This document shows positions 1 through 8,338 of a DNA stretch of 64,000 nucleotides, piece after piece. Origin of the DNA: Occultella gossypii (lineage in GTDB: Bacteria > Actinomycetota > Actinomycetes > Actinomycetales > Beutenbergiaceae); the NCBI RefSeq assembly GCF_019947135.1, contig NZ_JAGSHT010000018.1, forward strand, positions 1-64,000, written 5' to 3'. The position numbers and the translations under genes are program-made. Numbering within the stretch: position 1 is the stretch's first letter; each line of letters begins with the position of its first letter. Under the pieces are notes generated by a model. That model saw nothing but the letters and a program-made list of their open reading frames with translations, was not told the DNA's origin and ran no database searches.

Positions 1-10
1 CACCGCTGGT

Positions 11-16
11 TAGGCT
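11..16 (+). promoter_or_regulatory. -10 hexamer TAGGCT, leaderless promoter
   Basis: TAGGCT fits the actinobacterial TAnnnT -10 element. It ends 7 nt before the GTG at 24, so transcription should start at or next to the start codon. No purine-rich Shine-Dalgarno is present. The same arrangement recurs at many genes in this window. Confidence 0.55.
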
Positions 17-23
17 ACCCACC

Positions 24-1958
24 GTGACCCGCACCGACGCACCGGCCGCCCCCGTCCTGGGGTCCACGTTCGACCCGGACCACATCGCCGCGATCCTTGC
101 CGCCGGCAGGGCCCGGGTGCCGTTCCCGCGGGCCGCGGACCGGGCGGCGTGGGCGGCGATCGCCCCCGCGAACTCGGCCGCGCTCAGCCGGGTAGGCTCC
201 GCCGTCGCCGACCTGTCCTGGCCGGTGCCCACCTACTCGCAGCGCCTCGCCTTCACCCGCAGTGGCAGCCGGCGTGCGTTCGAGGAACCGTACTTCGACC
301 GCCGCCGGAGGCTGATCGCGCTCGCGCTCGCCCTGGCCGCCGAGCCGGACCGCCACGACTTCGACGATCTGATCGACGGCCTCGGGTTCGTGCTCGAGGA
401 GGCGAGCTGGTGCCTGCCCGCGCATGACACGCAGCCCGGGCAGCAGCGCCGCGACCTCCCCGACCCACAGGACCCGGTGCTCGACCTGTTCGCCGGTGAG
501 ACCGCCGCGACGTTGTCCTGGGTCGCGTGGCTGCACGCCGACCGGCTCGCCGCGGCCGGAGGGCTGCTGGAGCGGATCCGCGCGGAGATCTCCCGCCGGG
601 TGCTGGCTCCGTTCGAGGCTCTCGGCCCCGAGTACACCTGGTACGCGGTCGGCACGAACTGGAACCCGTGGATCGTGGCCAACGTGCTCACCGCCACGCT
701 GCTGCACCCTCCTGCGCCTGAGCGCACCCGCGCCATCGTCGCCTCGGCGCTGACGAGCCTCGACGGCTACCTCGCGCACGCACCGCAGGACGGCGGGTGC
801 ACCGAGGGGATCATGTACTGGTGGCAGTCGGCGGCCCGGCTGTACGAGGCCGTCGACGTGCTCGGCTGGGCCGATCCCGCCGGCGCAGCGCGGGTCCTCG
901 CGCACCCGCTGCTGCGGTCGATGGTGCGCTACCCGCTCGTGGTGCACCTCGGCGGCGAGTGGTCCGCGAGCTTCGGCGACGGGGTCGGCCGGGTCCCGCA
1001 ACCGGGTCCCGGCATCGACAAGGACCGACACCCGCCGGCGCTGCTGCACCGGTTCGCGCTGGCCGTCGGCGACGACGAGGTGGCCGCCATGGCCCGCACC
1101 CTCACGCCCGACCTGGAGCTGCCGGTGGCGATGTACCGCTCCCTGGTCACGCTGTTCGATCCGAATTGGCCCGACGGCGGTGCCTCCGGTCCCGAACAGC
1201 CGTCACCTCCCCCGGGGGTCGGCTCGTACTGGCTCGGTGAGTCCGAGGTGGTCTCCCTCGGCAGCGCCGACGGCCGGCTCCGGCTGGTGGCCAAGGGCGG
1301 TCACAACGACGAGCCGCACAACCACAACGACGTCGGCAGCCTCGTGCTGGCGGTCGACGGTCAGCCGGTGCTCATCGACGTGGGCACCGGTCAGTACACC
1401 GCCACCAGTTTCTCGCCGTCGCGCTACGACACCTGGTACCTACGGTCGGAGTACCACTCGGTGCCGCAGGTCGACGGTATCGGCCAGTCCGCGGGCGCGC
1501 AGTTCCGCGGCGAGGTGCTGGCCCGGGACTCCTCGTCGATCAGGCTGGAGCTCGCCGGCGCCTACCCGGCGCAGGCGCGCCTGACGTCCTGGCAGCGCGA
1601 GCTGCGCCTGGTCGACGGAGCCCTGCGGATCACCGAGGAGTGGGACCTCGCCGAACGGGGCGACGGCGCGGACTACGACGCTGCCGAGGACCGGGACGTG
1701 CGCGTGCACCTGTTGCTGGCGCGACCGCCGGTGCGAGCCGCGGACGGGTCGCTCGGGCTCCTCGGCCCGGATGGCGACCGGGTCCTGGCGAACCTCTACG
1801 TGGACGCCGGGGCGTTCGACGTCAGCGTCGAGACGATCCCCCTCGATGACGCCATCCTGCGTGGCGTCTGGGGCCCGGAGATCGCCAGGCTGGTGCTGCG
1901 TGCGACCGATCCTGACCTACGCACCGGCCGGGGGCAGGTCACGATCTCGCTGCCCTGA
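24..1958 (+). CDS. heparinase II/III family protein
   Basis: The 644-residue protein has an alpha-helical toroid-like N-terminal half with a TNWNPW motif near residues 211-216. A beta-rich C-terminal half carries the His/Asn-rich GGHNDEPHNHND segment (about 425-436) typical of the heparinase II/III-like lyase domain. Members cleave uronic-acid polysaccharides by beta-elimination; the substrate here is unknown. No signal peptide is visible, so it may act on imported oligosaccharides. The GTG start is supported by the -10 hexamer 7 nt upstream, although the window begins close by and a longer form cannot be excluded. nagB lies convergently 7 bp downstream, which suits amino-sugar catabolism. 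Confidence 0.8.
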   Translation: MTRTDAPAAPVLGSTFDPDHIAAILAAGRARVPFPRAADRAAWAAIAPANSAALSRVGSAVADLSWPVPTYSQRLAFTRSGSRRAFEEPYFDRRRRLIALALALAAEPDRHDFDDLIDGLGFVLEEASWCLPAHDTQPGQQRRDLPDPQDPVLDLFAGETAATLSWVAWLHADRLAAAGGLLERIRAEISRRVLAPFEALGPEYTWYAVGTNWNPWIVANVLTATLLHPPAPERTRAIVASALTSLDGYLAHAPQDGGCTEGIMYWWQSAARLYEAVDVLGWADPAGAARVLAHPLLRSMVRYPLVVHLGGEWSASFGDGVGRVPQPGPGIDKDRHPPALLHRFALAVGDDEVAAMARTLTPDLELPVAMYRSLVTLFDPNWPDGGASGPEQPSPPPGVGSYWLGESEVVSLGSADGRLRLVAKGGHNDEPHNHNDVGSLVLAVDGQPVLIDVGTGQYTATSFSPSRYDTWYLRSEYHSVPQVDGIGQSAGAQFRGEVLARDSSSIRLELAGAYPAQARLTSWQRELRLVDGALRITEEWDLAERGDGADYDAAEDRDVRVHLLLARPPVRAADGSLGLLGPDGDRVLANLYVDAGAFDVSVETIPLDDAILRGVWGPEIARLVLRATDPDLRTGRGQVTISLP

Positions 1959-1965
1959 GCTCCGC

Positions 1966-2751
1966 TCAGATGCCCTGCCAGGCCGGCTTGGACTCGTAGG
2001 TCTGGCGGTAGTAGCCGGCGAGCTGCAGCCGGGACGCGGCGGCCTCGTCCACGAGCACGGTCGCGTGCGGGTGGTGCTGCAGGATCGTGGCCGGCCACAT
2101 CGCACTGACGCTGCCCTCGACCATGTGGTGCACGGCCTCGGCCTTGGCCAGGCCGGTGGCGACGAGCACGAGGTGCCGGGCGCTCATGATGGTGGCGAGG
2201 CCCTGGGTGAGGCAGTGGGTGGGCACCTGCTCAAGGTCGTCGTCGAAGAACCGGGCATTGTCCTGGCGGGTCTGCACGGTGAGCGTCTTGATCCGGGTGC
2301 GGGAGGCGAGCGAGGAGCCGGGCTCGTTGAACGCGATGTGCCCGTCGGTGCCGATCCCGAGGATCTGCAGGTCCACCCCGCCGGCGTCCACGATGGCCTG
2401 CTCGTACGCGGCGCAGGCGGCCGGGATGTCCGCGGCGAGCCCGTCGGGGCCCTTCACGTTGGCCGGGTCGATGTCCACCCGGCCGGCGAACTCCGTCTCG
2501 ATCACGTTCCGGTACCGCTGTGGGTGCTCCGCGGCCAGGCCCACGTACTCGTCCAGCATGAACGCTCGCGCGCGGGCGAGGGAGATCTCACCGGCGGCAT
2601 GCCGGGTGGCGAGCTCGTCGTAGATCGCGAGCGGCGAGGACCCGGTGGCGACGCCGAGCACGGCATCGGGTTTGCGGTCCAGCAGCGCGGCGATCGCGTC
2701 GGCAACGATGGTGGCGATGGCCCGGGAATCCGGCGCGATGATGAGCTCCAT
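1966..2751 (-). CDS. nagB: glucosamine-6-phosphate deaminase
   Basis: The enzyme converts glucosamine 6-phosphate to fructose 6-phosphate and ammonia in the cytoplasm. The 261-residue protein shows the phosphate-binding ATGSSPLAIYDEL segment, the FMLDEY motif and the catalytic GIGTDGHIAFNEP block with the Asp/His/Glu residues of the family. The ATG at 2751 is preferred over a GTG at 2760 because it gives the usual MELII-type N-terminus and about the usual length. The gene stands alone on the minus strand, converging on the heparinase-like gene. Together they could feed amino sugars from a glycosaminoglycan-like polymer into glycolysis; that link is inference. Confidence 0.95.
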   Translation of the reverse strand: MELIIAPDSRAIATIVADAIAALLDRKPDAVLGVATGSSPLAIYDELATRHAAGEISLARARAFMLDEYVGLAAEHPQRYRNVIETEFAGRVDIDPANVKGPDGLAADIPAACAAYEQAIVDAGGVDLQILGIGTDGHIAFNEPGSSLASRTRIKTLTVQTRQDNARFFDDDLEQVPTHCLTQGLATIMSARHLVLVATGLAKAEAVHHMVEGSVSAMWPATILQHHPHATVLVDEAAASRLQLAGYYRQTYESKPAWQGI

Positions 2752-2815
2752 GGGCCCCACTCTCCCAGAGTCGCGGCGCCGATCTCACCTTCGTCCGGCT
2801 GGTCCCCGCACACGG

Positions 2816-2851
2816 CGAGGGTCCGGCGGCCGACCAGCCACCGGACCCTCG
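2816..2851. terminator. inverted repeat, 11-bp stem
   Basis: CGAGGGTCCGG and its exact reverse complement flank a 14-nt loop. It lies between nagB and the GlsB-like gene, downstream of the latter on the minus strand. There is no clear U-tract. It may be a second terminator behind the 2861-2883 hairpin. Confidence 0.5.
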
Positions 2852-2860
2852 TTCGACGCG

Positions 2861-2883
2861 CCTCGATCCCACCGGGATCGAGG
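2861..2883 (-). terminator. terminator hairpin after the GlsB-like gene
   Basis: CCTCGATCCC and GGGATCGAGG form a perfect 10-bp stem with a 3-nt loop. It starts 7 bp past the stop codon of the minus-strand gene at 2891. It lacks a U-run, which is common for actinobacterial terminators. Confidence 0.65.
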
Positions 2884-2890
2884 CCGCCGA

Positions 2891-3175
2891 TCACTTCTTG
2901 ACGGAGTTCCCGCCCATGCTCTTCCGAGCGGTCAGCCCCATGTAGACACCGAGCAGGACGACGGCCGCGACGATCGAGATGACCCAGCGGATCCAGTCGA
3001 TACCAGGAGTGTCCTTGACGCCGAGCCAGCCGGAGATCAGGTAGCCGAGCAGGGCCCCGACGATCCCGATGATGACCGTCCAGAGCATCCCGACCTTCTG
3101 TGGCCCGGGCCGGACGAGGCGTGCGATGACGCCGATGACAGCGCCGAAGATGATGACACCGATGACTTCACCCAT
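2891..3175 (-). CDS. GlsB/YeaQ/YmgE family stress membrane protein
   Basis: The 94-residue protein has three hydrophobic helices (about 4-22, 31-50 and 61-81) separated by short Gly/Pro-rich turns. This is the pattern of the transglycosylase-associated (YeaQ/YmgE) family of small integral membrane proteins, which are often stress-induced and have no assigned biochemical role. The C-terminus is basic. The gene appears monocistronic, with hairpins downstream and a terminator-like repeat upstream at 3238-3260. Confidence 0.85.
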   Translation of the reverse strand: MGEVIGVIIFGAVIGVIARLVRPGPQKVGMLWTVIIGIVGALLGYLISGWLGVKDTPGIDWIRWVISIVAAVVLLGVYMGLTARKSMGGNSVKK

Positions 3176-3237
3176 GGATGAACCCCGATCCTTCTCGAAC
3201 AGACATTCGCAGCGGTGGCTGCAGTCGAAAGCGTGGC

Positions 3238-3260
3238 ACAGGCGGGCCGCTCCCGCCTGT
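3238..3260 (-). terminator. terminator hairpin after the EamA gene
   Basis: ACAGGCGGG and CCCGCCTGT form a perfect 9-bp stem around a 5-nt loop. It lies 22 bp beyond the stop codon of the minus-strand transporter gene at 3282. Confidence 0.6.
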
Positions 3261-3281
3261 TGGAACGGATCGGCGGCCGGC

Positions 3282-4160
3282 TCAGCCCGGCTCCACCGCC
3301 GGCCGTCTCCCGCTTCCCGAGATCCACACCGCCGCGCTCACCGCGAGCACGCCGACCACCTCGCCGAGCGTGGGCAGCTGCGCCAGCGCGATGACGCCGA
3401 TGATGGTGGCCGAGACCGGGAGCAGGGCGTTCATCAGCGCGAACGTGGCCGTACCGAGCCGCTTCAGGGTGACCTGGTCCAGCACGTACGGCACGACGCT
3501 GGAGAGCACCCCGACCGCCGCCGCGGTCACCAGGATCTCCGGCCGGACGGCGGCGCCGGCGAACGGCGCCGAGAACGGCGCGAACGCGACCGCGGCGATC
3601 GTGAGCCCCACCGCGAGGGAGGACAGGCCGTCCCGCGCCCGCACGATCCGGCCACCGATGACCATGTAGGCCGCCCAGAGCACCCCGGCGGCAAGCGCGG
3701 CACCGAGACCGAGGATGAGGTCCGCCGTCGACCCGGTCACGGACCAGTCCAGGCCGACCACGCTGATCGACAGCACTCCGAACAGGGCCAGCCCGATCGC
3801 GATCCGGGCCCGCGCCGTCCGGCCTCCCCACGCGGCCACGGCCACGGGGCCGGTGAACTCCACGGCGACGGCGGCACCGAGCGGGAGGTGTTCGATCGCC
3901 ACGTAGAACAGCATGTTCATGCCGAGCAGCACGAGCCCGAAGACGCCGGTCTGGGTGAGCGTGCGGCGGTTCCAGTCGGCGCGCCAGGGGCGCACCACGA
4001 GCAGGAGGACGACGGCGGCGAACACCGCGCGCAGCCAGGCGACGGCGTGCGGGGGCATGGTCGGGTACAGGCCAACCGCGAGGGCTGCGCCGACGTACTG
4101 CGAGAAGCCGCCGACGAGGAAGAGCAGTGGCGCCGGGGTCCGGTCGACCAGTCCTCTCAT
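3282..4160 (-). CDS. EamA family transporter (RhtA-like)
   Basis: The 292-residue integral membrane protein has ten predicted helices arranged as two EamA repeats (roughly residues 10-130 and 145-280). Its length matches RhtA-type exporters of homoserine, threonine and other small metabolites. The substrate is not evident. The ATG at 4160 was chosen because upstream residues look non-coding and this start places the first membrane helix at the normal position. The gene faces away from the endonuclease/phosphatase gene by 90 bp and is otherwise alone. Confidence 0.85.
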   Translation of the reverse strand: MRGLVDRTPAPLLFLVGGFSQYVGAALAVGLYPTMPPHAVAWLRAVFAAVVLLLVVRPWRADWNRRTLTQTGVFGLVLLGMNMLFYVAIEHLPLGAAVAVEFTGPVAVAAWGGRTARARIAIGLALFGVLSISVVGLDWSVTGSTADLILGLGAALAAGVLWAAYMVIGGRIVRARDGLSSLAVGLTIAAVAFAPFSAPFAGAAVRPEILVTAAAVGVLSSVVPYVLDQVTLKRLGTATFALMNALLPVSATIIGVIALAQLPTLGEVVGVLAVSAAVWISGSGRRPAVEPG

Positions 4161-4250
4161 CTCGGCTCGCTCACCTGGCTCATGATGCCAGCGCACCCGG
4201 CCGGCCGCGGCCTGCGGTCCGAGTCCCGGACGGCCCACGGTCGGCCACGG

Positions 4251-5015
4251 TCAGGCCAGGTCGACCGTCACCTCGAGGGCCCGGTGGTCGGAGACCGGGA
4301 GCCGGGAGGCCGACGCCGAGACGATCCGGGCGCCGCGGACCAGGGCATGGTCGATCTGGCGGCGGGGGCGATCCGCCGGGAACGTGTCCGCGCGGGCGGC
4401 ACCGTAGCGCGGTGCGAGTCGCGCCACCGTGGCGTGATTGAGGTTGAGGTCGCCGCAGACGATGCGCGCTCCGGGGAGGGTGTCGACCGACCGGAGCAGA
4501 CGGGGCAACTGCAGGGCAGCCATCGGGCCGGCCTGGGACAGGTGCGTGCTGCAGAACCCGACCGGTCCCGCCGGGGTCGCAAGGACCGCGGCCAGAGCGC
4601 CGCGGGGCTCATCGCGCCAGGTGAACGGCGCCGCCCTCCTCCAACCGGGCAGCGGGATCCGGACCCGGGGCAGCGGCCGGGCGAACCAGGCCGTGACCGG
4701 GAACCGGGACAGGATCGCCAGCCCGTACCCGGCGCCGGTGTGGTCCCCGAGGCGCGTGCTGGCGTGCTTGCCGAGACGGACGTCGCCGCCGAGCACCGCG
4801 GCGAACCGGAGGTGCGCCAACCCCAGGGCATCGGCGATCACGCGCGCCTGGTCGACGTGGCGCGACCGGGGTTGGTCGCGGTCCACCTCCTGCAGCGCCA
4901 CCACGTCCGCGCTCACACCGGCGAACGCGTCGGCGAGCGCGCGTTCGTCGGTGGGGCCACCCGTGGCCGCCAGGCCCCTCTGGATGTTGAAGGAGAGGAC
5001 CCGCAGCCGGGTCAT
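4251..5015 (-). CDS. endonuclease/exonuclease/phosphatase family protein
   Basis: The 254-residue protein has the DNase I-like motif set in order: LSFNIQ (Asn10), LQEVD (Glu43), STHLS (His158), GDLNLN (188-193), QIDH (220-223) and SDHRAL (Asp243, His244). These form the metal-dependent phosphoesterase site. The substrate could be nucleic acid or a phospholipid/inositol phosphate. The ATG at 5015 overlaps the msrB stop codon by 4 bp, so the two genes are translationally coupled with msrB first. No signal peptide is visible. Confidence 0.85.
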   Translation of the reverse strand: MTRLRVLSFNIQRGLAATGGPTDERALADAFAGVSADVVALQEVDRDQPRSRHVDQARVIADALGLAHLRFAAVLGGDVRLGKHASTRLGDHTGAGYGLAILSRFPVTAWFARPLPRVRIPLPGWRRAAPFTWRDEPRGALAAVLATPAGPVGFCSTHLSQAGPMAALQLPRLLRSVDTLPGARIVCGDLNLNHATVARLAPRYGAARADTFPADRPRRQIDHALVRGARIVSASASRLPVSDHRALEVTVDLA

Positions 5016-5413
5016 CCCTGGGTGGGCTCGAACGTCATCGACACCGAGTTCATGCAGAACCGGTCCCCGGTCGGCGTCTGCGGGGCGTCGTCGAAGACGT
5101 GACCCAGGTGCGAACCGCAGTTGGCGCAGCGCACCTCGGTGCGGACCATGCCCAGGGTACGGTCCTCGATGAGCTCGACCGCGTCGGACTCCTTCGGCTG
5201 GTAGAAGCTCGGCCAGCCGCAGTGTGCTTCGAACTTGGTCTCGCTGCGGAACAGTTCGGCGCCGCACGCGCGACAGTTGTAGACGCCGACCCGCTCCTCG
5301 TTCAGGAGTTCGCCGGTACCGGGGCGCTCGGTCCCGGCCTGCCGCAGCACCTGGTACTCCTGCGGGCTGAGCTCGTTACGCCATTCGTCCTCGGACTTCG
5401 TGACCTTGTACAT
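5012..5413 (-). CDS. msrB: peptide-methionine (R)-S-oxide reductase
   Basis: The enzyme repairs the R-epimer of methionine sulfoxide in oxidised proteins. The 133-residue protein carries the two zinc CxxC pairs (Cys47/Cys50 and Cys96/Cys99), the GWPSF motif (66-70) and the catalytic Cys120 in RFCMNS. The ATG at 5413 gives the usual compact MsrB length; the reading frame runs further upstream, but those residues are not family-like. It is the first gene of a two-gene operon, overlapping the downstream phosphoesterase gene by ATGA. Confidence 0.95.
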   Translation of the reverse strand: MYKVTKSEDEWRNELSPQEYQVLRQAGTERPGTGELLNEERVGVYNCRACGAELFRSETKFEAHCGWPSFYQPKESDAVELIEDRTLGMVRTEVRCANCGSHLGHVFDDAPQTPTGDRFCMNSVSMTFEPTQG

Positions 5414-5532
5414 GGGGACATTGTCTCTCGGAATCTGCCGGAAACCCCAGCGGCCTTCCACGGCGTGCATGGGTAGCCCTCCCCCGGCGCGGCGGTCCGG
5501 GGAGCCCGGCATGGCAGGGTTCGCGCCCCGGG

Positions 5533-6183
5533 TCAGCGCTTGCCGCCGCCAAGCAGGCCACCGAGCAGGTCCCCGAGGCCACCGCTGGACTCGCCCGGGC
5601 CGGACCCAGTGCCGGACCCGCCGCCAAGCACGCCACCGAGGATGTCGCCGAGGCCGCCACCAGCCGATCCGGACCCGGCCGCGCCGCCGGCCGCACCGCC
5701 CAACAGCCCGCCCAGGATGTCGCCGATGCCCCCGCCCGACTCCGCGTCCGTGCCCGTTCCGCCGCCCTGCCCGAACTTCTTCGCGAGGAAGGACAGCACG
5801 ATCGGGGCGAGGATCGGCAGCAGCTTCGGCAACAGGTCACCGAGGCCGCCACCGGATCCCTCCGCACCGGAGTCCGCCTTGGCCAGGGTGTTGACGACGG
5901 CGTCGGTGTTCTGCCCGAACACGTTGCGGACGATCTTCGCGCCGTCGTCGGTGTCCACCTGGTCGAGGTCCACGCCGCCGTCCACGAGGCTCGCGTCGTG
6001 GGTGGAGATGGCACCGGCGAGGGACCGGGCGCCGGCCGGGTCGGCGGCGTTCGCGTTCATGCCGGCGAGCAGGGTGGGCAGGGCCGCGCGGGTGGCGCGC
6101 TCGGCGGTGGCACGGTCCACGCCGAGCCGGGCAGCGATCTGGTCCATCGGGACGGCGTCGAGGATCTCTTCGGTGGTCGACAT
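5533..6183 (-). CDS. DUF937 domain-containing protein
   Basis: The 216-residue protein has an N-terminal DUF937-like helical region (about 1-120, with LGVDRATAERA and a VFGQNTDAV segment). It then becomes low-complexity Gly/Leu/Ser sequence built from repeats of the type GGLGDILGG and GGLLGGG up to the end. The ATG at 6183 is preceded by a GAGAGG ribosome-binding site. The function of DUF937 proteins is unknown, although a relative of YidB has been described as structural. It is divergent from surE. Confidence 0.75.
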   Translation of the reverse strand: MSTTEEILDAVPMDQIAARLGVDRATAERATRAALPTLLAGMNANAADPAGARSLAGAISTHDASLVDGGVDLDQVDTDDGAKIVRNVFGQNTDAVVNTLAKADSGAEGSGGGLGDLLPKLLPILAPIVLSFLAKKFGQGGGTGTDAESGGGIGDILGGLLGGAAGGAAGSGSAGGGLGDILGGVLGGGSGTGSGPGESSGGLGDLLGGLLGGGKR

Positions 6184-6287
6184 CACGGGCCTCTCATCAT
6201 CGAGTGTGGGCGCCGGCGGCGTCCCACCGGCGAGCGTAGCCATCCACGTTGGGAGCGGCACCCCATGCCGGGCGGCCACCGGCCCGG

Positions 6288-6347
6288 CCCGAGCCGACCA
6301 CCGCCGTCGGGCACCGGCCCGCCCGAGCCGACCACCGCCGTCGGGCA
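6288..6347. repeat. 26-bp direct repeat, two copies, 34-bp period
   Basis: The block CCCGAGCCGACCACCGCCGT followed by CGGGCA occurs at 6288-6313 and exactly again at 6322-6347. It lies upstream of surE. The CGTCGGGCA end resembles the core of the tandem repeats at 14238-14402. Confidence 0.8.
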
Positions 6348-6452
6348 CGCGGACGCCTCACCCACGATCGCGGCGGGCGGGGCAGAATGGGAGCAGTACC
6401 CGCGCCAGGCGCGGGCCGGCCATCAGCCACCTCTCAAGGGAGTTCCACCGCG

Positions 6453-7232
6453 ATGCGGGTCCTGATCACGAACGACGACGGCATCGATTCACCCGGGTTG
6501 GTGACCCTGGCGCACGTCGCCGCGGACGCCGGTCACGACGTGATCGTCGCCGCCCCCAACCAGCAGTACTCCGGCTACAGCGCGGCGCTGAGCGGTGAGA
6601 GCGAGAACGGCGTCGTGAAGACGTCGCCCGGCCGTCCGGACGGCCTGCGGGAGGGGATCGAGTCGATCGCGGTGCACGCGAGCCCCGCCCTGATCGCCTA
6701 CGCGGCCGGCCTCGGTGCCTTCGGTCAGCGTCCCGACCTGCTGCTCTCCGGGATCAATCTCGGCCCGAACGTCGGGCCCGCGGTGATCCACTCCGGCACG
6801 GTCGGCGCGGCCCTGTCCGCGTCCGCGCAGGGCATCCCGGCCCTCGCGAGCTCGATCGCAGCCGAGCACCCGAAGCACTGGGACACCGCGCACCTGGTGC
6901 TCACGCGGGCCTTCGAGTGGTTCACGAGCGAGACCCAGGACGCCCGGGTCCTGAACGTGAACATCCCGGACGTGCCGCCGGCCGAGCTGCGGGGCCTGCG
7001 AGCGGCCCGGCTGGCCACCTTCGACGTCGACACCGACGTCGTGAGCCAGCAGATCGACAAGCTCCTGTTCCGCCCGTTCTCCTCCCACGACGTGCACTTC
7101 GAGGAAGACACCGACGCGGGCTACCTCGCGCGCGGCTGGGCGACCATGTCGCTGCTGCGCTCGCACTCCCATGACGATGGTGCGGTCGTGCTGCCCGGAT
7201 TCGACACCGAGCGCGAGGGGGCCCGGCGATGA
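6453..7232 (+). CDS. surE: 5'/3'-nucleotidase SurE
   Basis: SurE is a metal-dependent survival-type nucleotidase acting on nucleoside monophosphates. The 259-residue protein begins with MRVLITNDDGIDSPG, placing the metal ligands Asp8 and Asp9 at the expected site. It also has the Ser of NQQYSGYS near 39 and the LSGINLGPNVG segment with the conserved Asn. The ATG at 6453 has an AAGGGAG ribosome-binding site. The stop codon overlaps the galE start by 4 bp, giving a coupled surE-galE operon. Confidence 0.92.
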   Translation: MRVLITNDDGIDSPGLVTLAHVAADAGHDVIVAAPNQQYSGYSAALSGESENGVVKTSPGRPDGLREGIESIAVHASPALIAYAAGLGAFGQRPDLLLSGINLGPNVGPAVIHSGTVGAALSASAQGIPALASSIAAEHPKHWDTAHLVLTRAFEWFTSETQDARVLNVNIPDVPPAELRGLRAARLATFDVDTDVVSQQIDKLLFRPFSSHDVHFEEDTDAGYLARGWATMSLLRSHSHDDGAVVLPGFDTEREGARR

Positions 7233-8194
7233 CCTGGTTGGTGACCGGTGGGGCCGGCTACATCGGCGCGCACGTGGTGCACGCGTTCCGGGACGCGCAG
7301 ATCGGCGTGGTGGTGCTGGACGACCTGTCCAGTGGTCACGAGGAGTTCGTGCCCGACGGCGTCCCGTTCGTCCGGGCGTCCATCCTCGACACCGACGTGG
7401 TCGCCCGAACCCTCGACGAGCACAACTGCATCGGTGTGGTGCACGTGGCGGGGTTCAAGTACGCGGGGGTCTCGGTGGAGCGGCCGCTGCACACGTACAC
7501 GCAGAACGTGACCGGGACCGTGTCGGTGCTGGAGGCGATGCAGCGCGCCGGGGTCGAGGCGATCGTGTTCTCCTCCTCGGCCGCGACCTACGGGACCCCG
7601 AACGTGGATCTGGTCACCGAGGCGACCCCCACGCACCCGGAGTCCCCGTACGGGGAGTCCAAGCTCATCGGCGAGTGGCTGCTCGCCGACCAGGGCCGCG
7701 CCAGCGAGTTGCGGCACACCTCGCTGCGGTACTTCAACGTGGTCGGGTCCGGCGCGGTGGAGCTGCGGGACACCTCCCCGCACAACCTGTTCCCGCTGGT
7801 GCTCGAGGCCCTCGCCGAAGGGCGGACGCCACGGATCAACGGCACCGACTACCCGACGCCGGACGGCACCTGCGTGCGCGACTACATCCACGTCGCGGAC
7901 CTTGCCGACGCGCACGTCAGTGCCGCCAAGGCGCTCGCGCAGGGCCGGGAGCTGCTGCCCGTCTACAACCTCGGAAGCGGCGACGGCGTCTCGGTCCGGC
8001 AGATCATGGACACCATGGCAGCGGTCACGCAGATCCCGTTCGAGCCGACCGTCGCCGCGCGCCGGCCCGGGGACCCGGCGCGGATCGTGGCGTCCGGCGA
8101 GGCGGCCGCGCGGGACCTGGACTGGCGGATGAGCTACTCGCTGGAGCAGATGGTGGCCACGGCGTGGGAGGCCCGGCAGGCCGCGCAGGGCTGA
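7229..8194 (+). CDS. galE: UDP-glucose 4-epimerase
   Basis: The 321-residue extended short-chain dehydrogenase interconverts UDP-glucose and UDP-galactose. Visible features are the NAD-binding GGAGYIGAH at 7-15, the SSS of the active site at 115-117 and the catalytic Tyr141-x3-Lys145 pair. A canonical GalE C-terminal region follows, with the DYIHVADLADAH segment. It is translated from an ATGA overlap with surE. A strong bidirectional hairpin follows at 8266-8313. It may supply sugar nucleotides for surface polysaccharide or channel galactose released by the GH42 enzyme. Confidence 0.92.
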   Translation: MTWLVTGGAGYIGAHVVHAFRDAQIGVVVLDDLSSGHEEFVPDGVPFVRASILDTDVVARTLDEHNCIGVVHVAGFKYAGVSVERPLHTYTQNVTGTVSVLEAMQRAGVEAIVFSSSAATYGTPNVDLVTEATPTHPESPYGESKLIGEWLLADQGRASELRHTSLRYFNVVGSGAVELRDTSPHNLFPLVLEALAEGRTPRINGTDYPTPDGTCVRDYIHVADLADAHVSAAKALAQGRELLPVYNLGSGDGVSVRQIMDTMAAVTQIPFEPTVAARRPGDPARIVASGEAAARDLDWRMSYSLEQMVATAWEARQAAQG

Positions 8195-8265
8195 CCGACC
8201 GACCCTTTCCCGGACCACCCACCCGACCGCCAGCCGGGCTGTCCAAGGCCGGTTCCGCCGTCGAG

Positions 8266-8313
8266 CGCGAGGTTGTTGGCTGCCCAGCGCGTTGCGGAGC
8301 CAACAACCTCGCG
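8266..8313. terminator. bidirectional terminator, 16-bp perfect stem
   Basis: Two 16-nt arms (8266-8281 and 8298-8313, core AGGTTGTTGGCT/AGCCAACAACCT) are exact reverse complements around a 16-nt loop. It sits between the convergent galE and metallopeptidase genes. The stem is long and unusually A+T-containing for this genome. Confidence 0.8.
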
Positions 8314-8338
8314 GTCGGCGAGGCGGCAGCCTGCGGCG

